Assembly: GCA_016648135.1 (NCBI GenBank)
Contig: JADDOH010023106.1
Location: 1-64,000, forward strand
DNA from: Agrypnia vestita
Lineage: Eukaryota > Arthropoda > Insecta > Trichoptera > Phryganeidae
Length of the DNA stretch: 64,000 nt
Direction of reading: 5' to 3'
Of this stretch, positions 34,261-47,035 are shown piece by piece. The translations under genes and the position numbers were made by a program. The notes beneath the pieces were generated by a model. That model saw only the letters and a program-made list of their open reading frames with translations. It ran no database searches and was not told where the DNA came from. The stretch's first letter is position 1, and each line of letters starts with the position of its first letter.

Positions 34261-35339
34261 TCATTTTAATAAAAAAAATCGTTATTTTTGTTTATAATTT
34301 GTACGTAATTATTTTTAAGGAAGGCCAAATCAAATAACAGTCTATTTAAAAATGTAAATATAAGCCTAGGTCAAATGTTTTATCAAAGAATAGAACCTAA
34401 TAAGACGCATGAGGGATTGAGGATGGTGGTAGCTGTAGGTATAGGATTTATCGATAGTTAGATTTTTTGCCTGCACATATTTGACGTGATTTATTTTAGT
34501 TTTGGAAGAACTACGTTATCAAATTGCAACTTCACAGTAAAAATATAATTTCATCAAAAATTGATATTATGTTAAATTAATTATGTAAAAAAAAAATAAC
34601 ATATGACAGATGATTTACAAGCGGCAGAATAGTAGAGTTACAAAACAATAATACTATAATTAAAGCAAAGAGTTTTTAAAATGTTAGAGGGAAAGAAGTA
34701 TTTGGGAAGAATTAACAGATTAACAGATAACAAGTAGGTATTAATTAATTAAATCATTATATTGTTTCTAGTTGCATATAACATTTTTTTTCAAACGTTT
34801 TGTTTTTTGTTTATCTCTGGCAAAAAATCATTAAAAACTATCCAAAAAGCATTATCCACATTCCATCCACTTTCCATAAATGCTGTTTGTAAATTTCGAG
34901 TGTGGATTAAAATGTATGGTTGTAGTTCCTCGTAGCGCAGAACTGAGCCTCTGCACCAATTTTAGACTTTAAATAATACATCCGACTATGAAAAAAGCTT
35001 TGTATAATTTACACTGCAGGCATGCTGCTATTACTACCCCGGGCAGGAGGCAGTTAATATACCAACTACACTTGCAATATCCGAAAATATTTGGAAAATA
35101 TTTATCAATTTCGGCCGTTAAAAGTGTTTTTCATTGATCATAAATTCACATGTATAATTTGCTGAACGGTTAGTAGGTTAGGTTACGGAGTATTATTATG
35201 TATTCATTACCGTGGTAAAATCTGTCGGTTATTAATTGTTACCTACAGTTGTAACAATTGAAATATGATGTATCCAAGGATATTGTCCTTTTTACGAATG
35301 TAAACAAGTCAATTATAATGATATTCGAGAAGGAGAAAA
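34261..35339. other. AT-rich spacer
   Basis: Nothing recognised; a small balanced patch at about 35010-35060. Confidence 0.4.
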
Positions 35340-35535
35340 ATAAGGCAGGGGTAACCAAATGAAATATGGTCCTGTTAGGAGCCTCACCAATCGAACTTGC
35401 GTGCCAAGATAAATAAATGTAGATGAAGCGACATTTTTGTGTCGGATCAAAAGAGTATGTCGCTCAATCCTCTCTGCCTATTCCCACGGGAAAGCGGCGT
35501 GATCGTAAGTAAGAAAGAAAGAAATATATTTTTTG
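35340..35535 (+). pseudogene. LINE-A 3' end relic with tail
   Basis: TGGTCCTGTTAGGAGCCTCA, CCAATCGAACTTGCGTGCCA, TGTCGCTCAATCCTCTCTGC and GGAAAGCGGCGTGATCGTAA match the ends at 29885 and 53690. The tail is GTAAGTAAGAAAGAAAGAAA, a decayed (TAAG)n. Confidence 0.65.
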
Positions 35536-35559
35536 TATACCTATTTATACATTGGCTTT

Positions 35560-35845
35560 TACATATGATTTTTTTAAAATTTATTTGTTTACGCCCATTA
35601 GGTATAGGCTTTTACATAAAGAATATAATATATATTTTAAAAAGCACATAAATTAAACAATATCTGTATAGTACCAAAACATGAGTATAAAAATTAAAAA
35701 TACAAAGTAAAGAGCAGCAATGTGTATAGGCTTTTACATAAAAAATATAATATAAAATTAAAATGAATATACATTAAACAATATAAGTTATAAGTAGCAA
35801 AATTTAAAAGTATCAGGAATTGCACCTAAACATGAGTTTTTTTTA
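35560..35845 (+). repeat. R3 interspersed repeat
   Basis: TTTGTTTACGCCCATTAGGT then GGCTTTTACATAAAGAATAT and TTAAACAATAT matches, inverted, 40990-41225. Within this copy, the segment TATAGGCTTTTACATAAA recurs at about 35604 and 35726, giving an internal duplication of about 120 bp. Noncoding; possibly a LINE 3' untranslated end. Confidence 0.7.
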
Positions 35846-38076
35846 TGTTTACATATTTTAAGGGGGGTTTCTCTAATTTTTATGTCATATTTCTTTCACT
35901 GACACACAATGCTATGAATCTACCGTGCATCTTAACTTATTTTTAGATTTTTAGTTATATTAAAATTTTTTATTTAATGTAACTAAAAATTTAACGATTT
36001 TGACCATCACTAATATTATCGTACGATAATTCGGTGACGATGGCAAAGAAGAAAACCGATGCGATTCGATTACTGGAAAAGTATAACTGAAAACAGTACA
36101 GTAAACATTACCGCTGCGTTGTCCGCGTATCACACGGATAAAATAATAATTCCAATTGATACGAACCATTAATTCCCCAAGTTATCAATTTATGCACAGA
36201 GACGAGGAATTTCACAGTACGACGCTTGCGTGTGTACAACAATAAGCCATTTGCAATGTTAATCCCTCAGTGCGGGGCTGGGGGTGTTGATACCGCACAA
36301 CCCCTTCACAAGCATGACCGGAGGCTGGATCGTATAAACGGGCATGCGTAGATTACGGAAATCGAGATAACTATATCTCTGTTACAGTACTGATTGCTTC
36401 CACTGGCCAATACCAGTATTGGATTATTAATACAATTAAAATCATGGTGCAGCAGTTTTTCAAAATCAGTTTACTATATCTAGAGATACAACTTTGGATA
36501 TAACATGTTACGCACTCTAGTCGGTATCGCTTAAAATAAGCATCAAGAAAAGACTTTTCATAAACGAGTTATATTCGTAGTTTGGAGGAGTACCGTTGTA
36601 TTCTCAGTATATTCGCAAACACCACTTTTCTCGTTTTCTGCTTGTATTCATTATCCAAATAGTTAGAAGTTATGAATTTTTTCACACCCTACAAATCTAT
36701 GTCGCATTTTATTTGTATTTTATATACCTAAAGGCAATCGAACTTTCGGTTACTGAGCCACGGCGGTGGCGTTCCGAATTTCACTGAGCGCGCCAATTCG
36801 TGCTGATAAGCAAGTCTCTTGAGTGAGGCACGGTAGTAGAGAACGTAATTTATATCTTACATCCACCCTTAATCCACTGACTGTATTAACATGAGCTTAA
36901 TTTAACACTAACATCCTATTAACATCATATTCTATCTGGGATATAAGCGTTTAATGGCTGACCTATTTCGTGACGGACCATAACTCGAATCGATTTAAAG
37001 ATACGTCAAAATATAAAAGAAATTCTTTTAAAATTACAGTAATAAAATAAAGTGACAGCAAAATCCAAATAGCAACCGTGGCTTCTAAAAGGTCAAAATT
37101 AACATACAGATATGGAAAGTCGTTTAGTCAAATATGAACCCGCTATTGCATTCACCCGCTACTTGTCTAAATCGTGTATTAATTAAAGGTAATTGACCAC
37201 TTGGCGTTAAGCGTGAAGCGAGTGAGCTGATACCCCATGGCATGATGGAGTGGGGTGTTACACCACCATAGTAATCTGCGCCCTCTCCGGAGTGGTCAGG
37301 CCGAAATATGAATTACAAATTAGACACGATAATGAACGGCCAAAATGAGAACCTTTCAAATTTAAATTGGCGAATTTTACCTGTTCTTATTATATTATAA
37401 TATTTTTAATGGCTTTCGGAATTTTTAAGTAAATATTATGATACAACTTAGGTACTGAATTTTTTTCTTAAAATTTTTTTATTTTTTATTTCAAAAAATC
37501 CTTCTTTACAATATATAGGTACTTAATAATAATTTAAAAATAAAAATATAAGATAAGATTACACAATTTTTTTTTTCTTAGATTTGTGGAGTATGCCACT
37601 CTACTAGGCTACGCCTGTCCCAGAGTGGCGCTTTAGAACACAATTAAAATATTTTTTTGAATTCGTCAATAATATTTGTTTTCATAAAGTTGTGTTCAAA
37701 TTTGATGACAAAATATTTCACACCGTTTGTAGGAAAGGGTAGGCAGATGGGTTAGAATATCACACTACTGTAAACCACTATCAAACACTATTATCACGTC
37801 CACTATCTTACGTCTTCTTCTACTACTACAAATTATCTTTCAATCAATAAAATCTTCATTTATATTTATATAATAGGATATTCGTTATAATCTTCTTCTC
37901 ATCTAAGTGCCAACAGTACATCTGGACATGTCGCTCCATTCCTTGACCTTAATTCTAATCGTTTATAGTTTTTTACAATATTTATATAAATATATACGAT
38001 TATATGTTGTACACGTGTATGTATATTTTACATACACATTAATTATTAATTATTAATTAACAGTGTTTAAAAATGT
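35846..38076. other. Unique DNA with GC-richer patches
   Basis: Patches at about 36190-36370, 36745-36840 and 37180-37320 are balanced in composition. They include palindromic pieces (ACCCCATGGCATGATGGAGT with GGGGTGT; GCCACTCT 37595-37602 with AGAGTGGC 37622-37629). No gene recognised. Confidence 0.4.

Positions 38077-38115
<39 letters not shown>
38077..38115. repeat. (TA)n microsatellite
   Basis: About 19 perfect TA units. Confidence 0.97.
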
Positions 38116-38116
<1 letters not shown>

Positions 38117-38519
38117 CAAACGTCAACAATTCACGATATACCAAATGAATCTGTATGCAAATGCATACATGCTCATATTGACCCCGATATTGACAACCTA
38201 TCGCTAATATGAATATGTTACTGCAGAAGTTGCAGCAGTGGAAGGGGGACACGGAACCCACTTTGGGGGATGAAACTTAAGCTGGTGGAGCAATATTTCG
38301 GTTTACTGCACTAATCAATTATATTGCGCATAGTGTGAACATATTGACCGAACACAGGGGGAACTGTGCCAATGGTGGAAAAGGTCATGCATTTGAATTA
38401 TTTTAAAATCATCAACACGAACATAACGGAATTTTATTTATTTATTCAACGGCTCAGTAACACAAAAACAAAAATAAATGCGTCTTTGAGTTAAATATGA
38501 TAATTTATTTAAGATAAAC
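38116..38519. other. Unique spacer
   Basis: Nothing recognised. Confidence 0.4.
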
Positions 38520-38770
38520 GATTTTCTCCAAAACCCACATAAAATAAACAACATCTCCTGTTAAGTTAAAAACTGATAATCTGCTGATCAATCATTGTGT
38601 TTAACTGATAAAAACGCTATTTGATTATGAAATAATTACATAATATTATGGAATAATTATATAATAATAATTAAATATTATGAAATAATCGACAACGTAT
38701 CTCATGCGAAGTTAAAAACTGTTAATCAACTGATCAATCATTGTGTTTAACTGAAAAAACGCTATGTTAT
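38520..38770. repeat. Local direct duplication
   Basis: AAGTTAAAAACTGATAATCT with CTGATCAATCATTGTGTTTA and AACGCTAT near 38560-38620 recurs near 38708-38765 with few changes. AT-rich TTATGAAATAAT repeats lie between. Confidence 0.85.
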
Positions 38771-39079
38771 ATTTTATATTTATCTTAATTATTTCGTTCC
38801 ACAAATAATGTAGTGTGGGCTAATACATGATTTCATTTAAACATACTGCATTCCACCTAGTCATTTTAAGGATTTTATAATAAAATTATTGCACTCCTGT
38901 TTAGACCGCCTTATATTCACTTCCTTTTGAATTTTTTTTGGCAGGCTATCGAAGGTTTTTAAACCTTTTTTCACCAGACAATTTTGTAGGGTGTTTTTTT
39001 TTTCTTCGGAAGTCTTAAGTTGTCGCCTCCCCTTGTATTGTAAGAATAAAAAACCTTATTTAAAATAATATATTGAGGA
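38771..39079. other. AT-rich spacer
   Basis: Nothing recognised. Confidence 0.4.
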
Positions 39080-39145
39080 ACATTTTGAGACGGCCAAGAC
39101 TTACAAGGGACTATAGAGCCAACAGTAATGATGACGATCAACAAA
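39080..39145 (+). pseudogene. LINE-B 3' tip
   Basis: GGCCAAGACTTACAAGGGAC followed by TATAGAGCCAACAGTAATGA encodes AKTYKGL-stop. It matches the stop-proximal nucleotides of LINE-B at 14690-14735. Only about 60 bp remain. Confidence 0.5.
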
Positions 39146-39579
39146 AAGTATCAACTAAATCTATCATCTACGTCTATCCAATGTAATAATAATTATTTAA
39201 TCATATTAAAATTAGCATTATTTTTTCAATGTGTTACCTATTATTTGCTACGCCATTGGAGTATTAAAAATATGTAGATAACTCAAGAATATTCAATTTA
39301 TTTGATCACATTCTAAACATTTCCTTATTTCAAAAATCATTAATTTTTCTCAAAATATTAAAATACGATAAACTTATTCTGAAAGCTTATACGTTGAGAT
39401 AAATTACCAAAATTATTTAAAAAAAACTGTAAATAGATTAACTGTGATACATGGTCCTTTAAATAATGTTCGGTGATACATATTTAGAGGAACACAAATA
39501 ACACATAATGTTACACATACTTAGTGTGTGTCACAAAACATGAATGAAATATTTGATTATTAAAATATTTTAATAATCG
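39146..39579. other. AT-rich spacer
   Basis: Nothing recognised. Confidence 0.4.
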
Positions 39580-39815
39580 AGGAATGTTGTTTGCGGTCGA
39601 CAGGAAGCTGCGGTCTGCCATTAAAACATATTCATTCATAGAGGAACACGACCATTATCTAGTGCTGGAGCAAGCAATGTCTGTTGATAAGAAGCCTTTG
39701 CTTCCGGCTGCTCCCTATCGCTCGTGTGGGAAGAAGCAGTTGCTCCACATCCTATTATTTCACCACGCTGCTGGGTAACCGTCTCGGATTGGCTGCAATA
39801 CCGGAAGTCGAATAT
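39580..39815. other. GC-richer patch, open both ways
   Basis: Balanced composition with a 64-codon plus frame (MLFAVDRKLRSAIKTYSF...). The peptide is not recognisable. It could be an exon, a TE remnant or a conserved noncoding element; the sequence does not decide. Confidence 0.3.
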
Positions 39816-40989
39816 ATAATTTAAATATTAAAATGTTCACGCATTATGAATGGATGACATTGTGTACACATGTAAACACACGATGCATGTCACATTACAC
39901 ATACTTATTTAAAAAGCGCAATAAAAAAATAAAGATAAATTACAAAACCAAGTGCTCTATAAAATTTTACACTTTAAATTGTCTGAGCCTACAATTCAAG
40001 GGGTTTTGTAGCGAAAGGTATATAAGTGTACCAAGGAGACCAGCCAGTAACATCCAACTTCTTTGGCTTGCAAATTTCAGGCAAGGAAGGCACACAGGTA
40101 ATACAGCAAAAAAAGAGCTGCTAACTGATGTAAATTGAATATATTCAACGAAGATATGCAGTTTCGTACTTTGTTATGTCATTAATACGAGATAGTGCCA
40201 GTGCTATCGTCGGAGTCGATATTGTCATTGGTAGCATTATCGACGATACGAGTGTAAAAGGAAGCGGTGGAACTGTGTGCATTCTGTGCCCTATGAGCGT
40301 GTTTATTAGCAAATCCTCACCGTGAATTACCGTACATAATTACGACTGCATAATAAATTATGCGATCATGGAAACAAAAATAATATTTAATTTTTGTGGA
40401 TTTCTTCTAAAAAAAATATTTTTTTTTTGCTTTCAGTTCTCGCATCTGCGTAATTTGTTTTGAAATTTTTTGTATATTTTTTATATTTATGAATATATCT
40501 TACAATTAAATTATTAAACATACTCAGATTATGTAAAATAAGATCCTAGATTAGATAAAATAAGAAGAAACATTTGCAAAACGCATGACACGCTTTCAGT
40601 AATAACTTAATAATTGTTAAGATTAAAACTACGTAATTTAAGTAATTAATTAATAAAAGATATCGTTATTATATACGTGTACATTACAAAGTGTATGTAC
40701 CCAAATATATACATATAAATTGTTGAGGGTTTGCAAAACAGAGCTATTTACACAAGAAGCACGTACAGGGCCAACAATGTTGGTACTGCCCAAGTTCTGT
40801 TTTCCCGAAACAAGTACTCCGCGAGTGGTTCCGAAGAATTCGTTCAAGTCAGGACGCATAAGCCCAATACATTATGAAAACAAACCATTGTGATTGCGGT
40901 ATTGTTCCCGGGGTTGATGATAAATAGCACCGAACAAACACTAAAAACTCGGCAAAGACATCCACCGCACCAACCTGCCAGCTGCGGGT
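39816..40989. other. Unique DNA
   Basis: A stem TATCGTCG (40205-40212) with CGACGATA (40241-40248) lies in a balanced patch at 40180-40330, and another balanced patch lies at 40745-40985. No gene recognised. Confidence 0.4.
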
Positions 40990-41225
40990 AAAATGGTAAT
41001 TTTATTTATATTTTTAATTTTTATATTCATATTTCAATGCTTATACCTGATACTTTTACTGCTTATACCTTTAATTGCTTATACATGTACTTTATGTTTA
41101 TATATTTTATATTTTACTGCTTATACCTAACTGATATCGTTTAATGTATGTACTATTTGAATTTTATGTAATATTTTTTATGTAAAAACCCGTAATGGGC
41201 GTAAACAAATTAAAAAAGAAAAATA
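40990..41225 (-). repeat. R3 interspersed repeat
   Basis: Inverse copy of 35560-35845: ends ACCCGTAATGGGCGTAAACA at the right and contains TATTTTTTATGTAAAAACCC and ATCGTTTAATGTATG. The left part has three CTGCTTATACCT-like units (about 41035-41130), a small internal tandem. Confidence 0.75.
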
Positions 41226-42969
41226 AAAAAATAAAAAATAAATTTACGCGGCAACAATTCATCTTAAATAAATTTATAGAAATTATTAATTAAAACGCCA
41301 ATTTATTCCTTAAGCGAGTAGAATCTTTGTTAAAGGAATATTTTTTAAATCAAGTCTTCGGAAACGGAAATCATGGGTGGGTGACTTACCACATTCAGTG
41401 TAAAATTATTAATAAGTGCATTCGATACTTTGAAATAAGTGATATTTACGAAGTTATATCTAGAATTTGTGCGAAACAAATCAATATAGAATATGTATCT
41501 TATAATATATCTATCATTATTATTATTGTTTTTTTATAAACGTAATATTCTGTCAGATAAATATTTTATTTCGCCTTTTTGCCCAAATATGTTTATTTTA
41601 TATTTTTATGCATAAAATTTTAATAAATTATTATTGACTGCACGCACCCGAATGAAACAATCTTGTGGAATGAATGAAATTTTGAATTAAATAATTATAT
41701 GACATGATACAAATGTAACTTACAATATGCACTAAGCGTACAAAATTCAGTAAATGAGTGGAACAAGCAAAGTTTTTTAGGCGCCAATAACCACTCAGTA
41801 GTTAAACTGAGTCTAGTCACAGGTAATAGATAGTTAAATAGGTCTTAATAATAACCCACCTCGAGGAAGCATTAGTAGTGTAGGCGGTAGTATCAATTTT
41901 ATAAATATATTTATCATATAGAAAACAAATCATTTAAGTTGACTCTATTAGAAGCTTCAATGAACGACCATAGATGAAAGGATGTATGAATCTTTGAGGT
42001 GCAAGAGTACTCGGATGGTCATAAGTAATGATGAAAAAGTAATAACTTCTAAAAAATCTACATTATTTATATATCACAATAATTTTCATTTTAATATTAC
42101 AGTAAGTAATTCGACTAATTGATATTCAAAAACAAATTGTTTAAAAAAATACTTAATTCGAATACTTATTTTTCATTGAAATGATTTTCAAAGAAATTTT
42201 CTATCGGGCTACACCCCTGCGACACAACCCCATCTGGACATTCCACCCCGTGCATAGTCCACATAAAGCACCGCAAAACCATAGATAAATATTTACAACC
42301 GTGCAAACAAATCTCAATACGACCGTTGTGAAATGCCAATTTGAAAACGTCAAGACCAACCCAGAATTTTTAGTAAGTACCGCAATTAGGGAGACCATGG
42401 GTGGATATTTTCATGTAATTTTATACCCATAGCTTAATTTTTTTAGATACAAAAGTTAATTATAGGAACAAAATATTTGTTGAGCTTTTCTATCACTAAA
42501 AACCACGTAGAACATATTTTTTAATCTGGCATTCTAATTTTTAGTACAGAGAGTAAATCAAAATACATGTACCTATTCTTTAAATAAAATTCTAGGCAAT
42601 ACATAGTTTGTCGCGCATAACTCTAGAATTCACTAAGCATACCAAAATGTTCTACACAAAATTTAAAAACTATTTATGTATGTACGGAAAATTATTCAAT
42701 ATGTATTGAAAATAACATTTCAATGGTAAAATATTATATCCTTACATAAGCTTCTTGAGTTCCTCACCCAACAACTTTTTTATTAAGGATAATTCTCACT
42801 TCATTTAAAATTCGAAGTGAGTAATCTGCTTTATGTTCCTAAATAATAACTCTATGTGCTTTATATAATGAGGAGTTAAAATAAGCAAGAATTTAATGTT
42901 TTAATTTTTCTCGTTTCCTCTTGGTTTACTATTTCCATATTTCCATACATACGTTGTCCATATTTCATA
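41226..42969. other. AT-rich DNA, no gene seen
   Basis: Only a short balanced patch at about 42200-42370 stands out. No repeat or RNA recognised. Confidence 0.4.
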
Positions 42970-43136
42970 TACATATGTTGTTGGTCCTGTGGTTAGGACT
43001 CTCGCCTCGTGATCCAAAGGTAGCGCGTTCGAACATCACTCCAGACTAGCAAGTTAGTCCTATTTTCATAGCACAACGATAAGCTTAGTTTGAAAATTGG
43101 TGTGACACGTATTCCGTTTTCGCATCTCTATTTTTT
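42970..43136 (+). mobile_element. SINE-A copy
   Basis: Forward-oriented: GTTGGTCCTGTGGTTAGGAC, TCGCCTCGTGATCCAAAGG, GCGCGTTCGAACATCACTCC (B box), AGCAAGTTAGTCCTATTTTC, GTGTGACACGTATTCCG, CATCTCTATT and a T/A tail. Full length, and it shows the orientation of the family. Confidence 0.88.
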
Positions 43137-43159
43137 TTTAAATGTAGGTATGTATATTC

Positions 43160-43420
43160 TTGTTCTTTTTCTTCCTTAGCCTGTTTCTCTCCACTGCTGG
43201 ATGTAGGCCTCTTCCATTTTCTTCCACTCATCTCTATTTCTCCCCCTTCGCATCCAGGTTCTTCCTGCTTGCTGGACTATGTCATCAGACCACCTTTTGG
43301 GAGGTCTTCCGACGCTTCTATTTTTTGTCCAGGGCCTCCACTGTAGGATTCTGGGTGGCCATCTACTATCCTCCGTCGAGCCATATGTCCAGCCCACTGC
43401 CATATATATTATATATGTAT
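43160..43420 (-). pseudogene. LINE-C C-terminal fragment
   Basis: Minus strand reads (with a frameshift) WAGHMAR, then DSRWPPRILQWRPW, KNRSVGRPPKRWSDDI, AGRTWMRRGRNRDEWKKM and EEAYIQQWRETG-stop. This is the WAGHVAR...GRPxxRWxDD...W...A.DR..W..xEEAYxQQW tail of a non-LTR retrotransposon ORF2, a family distinct from LINE-A. The 3' end lies next to the tail of SINE-A at 43136. Confidence 0.85.
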
Positions 43421-44423
43421 ATTATATATTTATAATATTTTCATTAAATGCTCTATTATTTCTTCGCGTAAATTTTTTAACAATATTATACACGGTATTA
43501 TTTTTTCAATAATTCCCCGATACATTCTTGCACATGCGTGTGAGCTTATTTGCAAGTATGTATTAGGGAGTATTATTAATACTGTGTGCCCCAGTAAAAA
43601 TAAAAACCACTTGAAAGGGATCTACATACATTGTAGAGATGTTTATTTATGCAAATCATTGAACGTGTGTTATTTGTATTCTTCGTTTGACAAGGAAATA
43701 GGGATGGTGAAATATTAGGATGTGTTTGGATGGGTTTCAATCAAACGAAACCTTTACATGGAAGTTGTTGAGAGGTAATTGATAGATATGATCAATTCAA
43801 ATAGAAAGCGTATTTTTATCTTTTCAATTTTGAATTTTTATTTATTTATTTGAATTCTTACAAAATAACGACAAACAAATAAAGGGAGTTATGTAAACGC
43901 GCGCTTAATTATCGGTTACAAAAAATCTTTCTTTGTTTATTTTATATTAATGTATTCCCCAAGTTTACATACATTTTTGTATTTTTCTTCTAGATATTGT
44001 GTTATATATTTACATGTCATAATTTTCCCAATTTCCTGTTAACTTTTTGTGAAATATGTAAAATATACAATATTAAATAGCAGTAGGTAAAACTCGAGAT
44101 TTGTATTCAAGTTTCTGCATGATGAACATTTGAATGACAGTTGAAAGAGAGATTTGAGAAATTACTGTGTAAGTTAATCCCATTACGATTGAATAGTGGG
44201 GAAATTAACGAATTGCTGAAAAACTCTCTCCTTGGAATAAAACAAAACATTTTTTATATTTATATTTGTAATATTTAATGCATATACCTAAATAGAGGTT
44301 GTTCATTTTAATTAAATTCGTAATGAACACTTGAATTTTTTATTTTTATTTTACGTGTGAATAATGTTTGTCGTAAATTGGATAATTTGATTTCGTTAGA
44401 AATAAATAAAGCACATAAAATTC
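43421..44423. other. AT-rich spacer
   Basis: Nothing recognised. Confidence 0.4.
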
Positions 44424-44625
44424 ATTAAAATATTACAAATACCCAACAAGTATTAAAATGTAAACACTACAAAGAACTCCCCATATTTAATATTATTTTT
44501 CCATATTTTTCAATGTTAAGCTTAGTTTAGAATCAAAATATTACAAATACCCAACAAGTACTAAAATATAAACACTACAAAGAGCTCCCAATATTTCTTT
44601 TTTTCCATATTTTTCAAGGACCTAC
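44424..44625. repeat. Tandem duplication, about 105 bp
   Basis: AAAATATTACAAATACCCAA, CAAGTATTAAAATGTAAACA, CTACAAAGAACTCCCCATAT and CCATATTTTTCA at 44426-44515 recur at about 44534-44618 with a handful of substitutions and a small deletion. Confidence 0.92.
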
Positions 44626-45299
44626 AACAAATATTTTTATAAATAATATTTTAAAAAATGTAATTTTCCAAACAAAATACATATTTTTGTAAAGGGATTA
44701 ATTTTTTTATTAATCTCTGAAAGAAAACGATAGTTTTGTAAAACGTTTTTTTAAATATTAAAACACAAATATATAAAAAAAAACTTAATTTATAATAAAT
44801 TTGATTTCTTCATATTATTTAGAATAAAATTGATGACATGTTATACATTAAAATCAGAAAAAAAAAACATTTATATTACTCCAGCGAATGAAGAATACCA
44901 AAAAAGTCCCAAGCCATCCAGCATAAAGCCCACACACTCTCCTTGTTAACAATGCGCGCAATCTGAAAATTACCAAGGCGGATAATGAACGCCTTTCTGA
45001 CGGCGGACGGCGCGCCATTAAGATTACAGAAGTAGAAAGCACAGATAAAGGAAGAGGTGGGGTCTCCATCATCGTCACTTCCGGTGGGCTTCGCAGGAGG
45101 GGTGGGGGTTACGAGAAGAAAAATAAGGACGCTTGCTATCGCGAGAGACGAAAATCAAAACGCTGAACTTCATTTTTCTAAATTTTCCTGTGTAACTTTG
45201 TGGAACGCTATATTTTGAATTATATAAAAAATAATAACGCTGTTTACTTACACTATTTTTTTGTTATTTATAACAATTAGAATATTTTCAATGCTGAGG
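44626..45299. other. Spacer with GC-rich patch
   Basis: About 44930-45170 is CpG-bearing (GACGGCGGACGGCGCGCCAT; GGTGGGCTTCGCAGGAGG) and could be a conserved noncoding element. No supported frame. Confidence 0.35.
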
Positions 45300-46135
45300 C
45301 ACCATCTTCTATAATATCACTAATACTAAACTTAACTATAACTAAACTTAAGACACAAATCTGATGCCGAGATCCTTAACATTCGAAGTTCGTGTTAGAT
45401 TTTGGTAGTTCATTTTGTAGCGATAGAATAGTATTTTTGGGCCCTAGTGAAAGATGCAACCAAATACTTGGAAACATTAAACATAAGTTATTTATTATTG
45501 ATAAAAATAGAAAACAACAATGGACCCAGGTTGGAGTCTTCCGGTACACCGGAGAAAGTATGGAAACACTCTGACGCGAATAAACCGTAGGAGACGAATT
45601 GGTTTCTATTTTGGAGGTAGCTTGCCATTAATTTTACTAAAACGTCCAAGAAACCGATCACATACAGCCTTTTTAATAATACATCATGGTTGACTGTATC
45701 AAAAGCCTTGGCATAATCATCATATAAACAAACCACCTGATGTCCCGCGTCCAGTGCTTCCGTTACGTAATTCGTGAAAACCATCAGATTTGTCTCAACC
45801 GAGCGGCCTTTCCTGAATTCATGCTGTTCATCAATTATAAATGGCTCTACTCGGGAAGCGACTATTCTACTTATTATAATTTCAAACACCTTAGCTGGTG
45901 CAGAAAGAATAGGTATGGTCTGTAGTTTTCTACGGATGACTTAAAACCACTCATATATTGGAGTAACTTTTGACATATTCCATGTTTCCGGAAAGATCCC
46001 TGTATTAATGGAAAGATTATACAAAAACAAAGTGGTTTTTTTTGAGTTCCACACAACCTTAAGGAGAAATATTGAAATGAAATCTGGACCAAGAGAAATA
46101 GTATTATTTAATTTTTTAATTTAAATTTAAATCTT
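45300..46135 (-). pseudogene. LINE-D reverse-transcriptase pseudogene
   Basis: Minus strand, in order: GPDFISI, GIFPETWNMSKVTPIYE, a region matching NYRPIS-type (KLQTIPILSAPAKVFEII), then an open 133-codon frame. That frame holds HEFRKGRSVETNL, YDDYAKAFDTVNHDVLLKRL (first catalytic Asp block), SGVPEDSNLGPLLFSIFIN. The next recognisable words are LNVSK-like MFNVSKYLVASFTRAQK and RTSNVKDLGI. The segment that should hold the (Y/F)ADD box and about 50 residues is missing, an internal deletion near 45480. Upstream frameshifts also exist. Jockey/CR1-like on motif wording; clade tentative. Confidence 0.85.
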
Positions 46136-46711
46136 TCTCACTGATATTTTGAACATCAATAGACTGTGCACCGATCGGGGATCATTGCTTAGCAATGATA
46201 ACATCAAGAAGCAGTATTGTAGTGTACATTAATAAAAGGTTCCTTATTTTCGTTTGCAACATTATATTTCCAAAACAATTTTTGAAATCTTATTCTCTTA
46301 TATTCAAGTTTTAATTTTTAAGTGGCCTCATGTTTTAAATCGCTTGTACATGTACCTTAATGTAAGTAGACAGGGATTTTCCAGACATATTGTGCCCGTG
46401 TTTTGAGAGGCTAGGAACGTGGGTGGGACTTTTGAATTGTAGATGAACTGTGAAAGGAAGAAAGTGTTGCAACATGCAGGGATGTGTATTCTAATATTCC
46501 AAGGGTTTGATCGGTTCTAAAATATTTGTTAAAAATTATATGTGTTTGTATAAAATAACATATATGTGTAATATAATTCATAATTTGATATTTTATATAG
46601 CGCCGTTTTCGTGAGTAACTCACCTCAAGTAAGTTGTGTATTTGGTAGTTTATTCCATAACTTTGGTCCAGTCACCATGAAGGTACGGTAACCGAAATTT
46701 ACTTCAACTAA
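46136..46711. other. AT-rich spacer
   Basis: Nothing recognised. Confidence 0.4.
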
Positions 46712-46778
46712 CGATATATATATTATATATATATAATATATATATTATCTATATATATATATATATATATATTATATA

Positions 46779-46809
<31 letters not shown>

Positions 46810-46814
46810 ATATA
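46712..46814. repeat. (TA)n microsatellite
   Basis: About 100 bp of TA dinucleotides with several phase breaks, ending directly at a tRNA-like 3' half. Confidence 0.97.
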
Positions 46815-46860
46815 GAAATACAGAGGTCCGTGGTTCGAATCCAGGTTCCAGCATTTAATT
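46815..46860 (+). mobile_element. tRNA-like 3' half (SINE head relic)
   Basis: GGTCCGTGGTTCGAATCCAG followed by GTTCCAGCA resembles a T-arm plus acceptor strand, with B box GGTTCGAATCC. The 5' half is replaced by the TA microsatellite. Not a functional tRNA. Confidence 0.5.
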
Positions 46861-47035
46861 TTTCAGTTTTATTGTTTGATATTTGTGTGTTTCTCTTTAT
46901 TTCATTTATTTATTTCGTATTAAATATTACGGGACTCATTTCCTTAAATAAATGAAAAAATATGTCTAATAACATATGTTTATATATATATATATATAGT
47001 GTGAGTGTGTTTAAATATAAGTTTTCGCGAAGAGG
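46861..47035. other. AT-rich spacer
   Basis: Contains a (TA)9 run at about 46981-46998. Confidence 0.4.
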
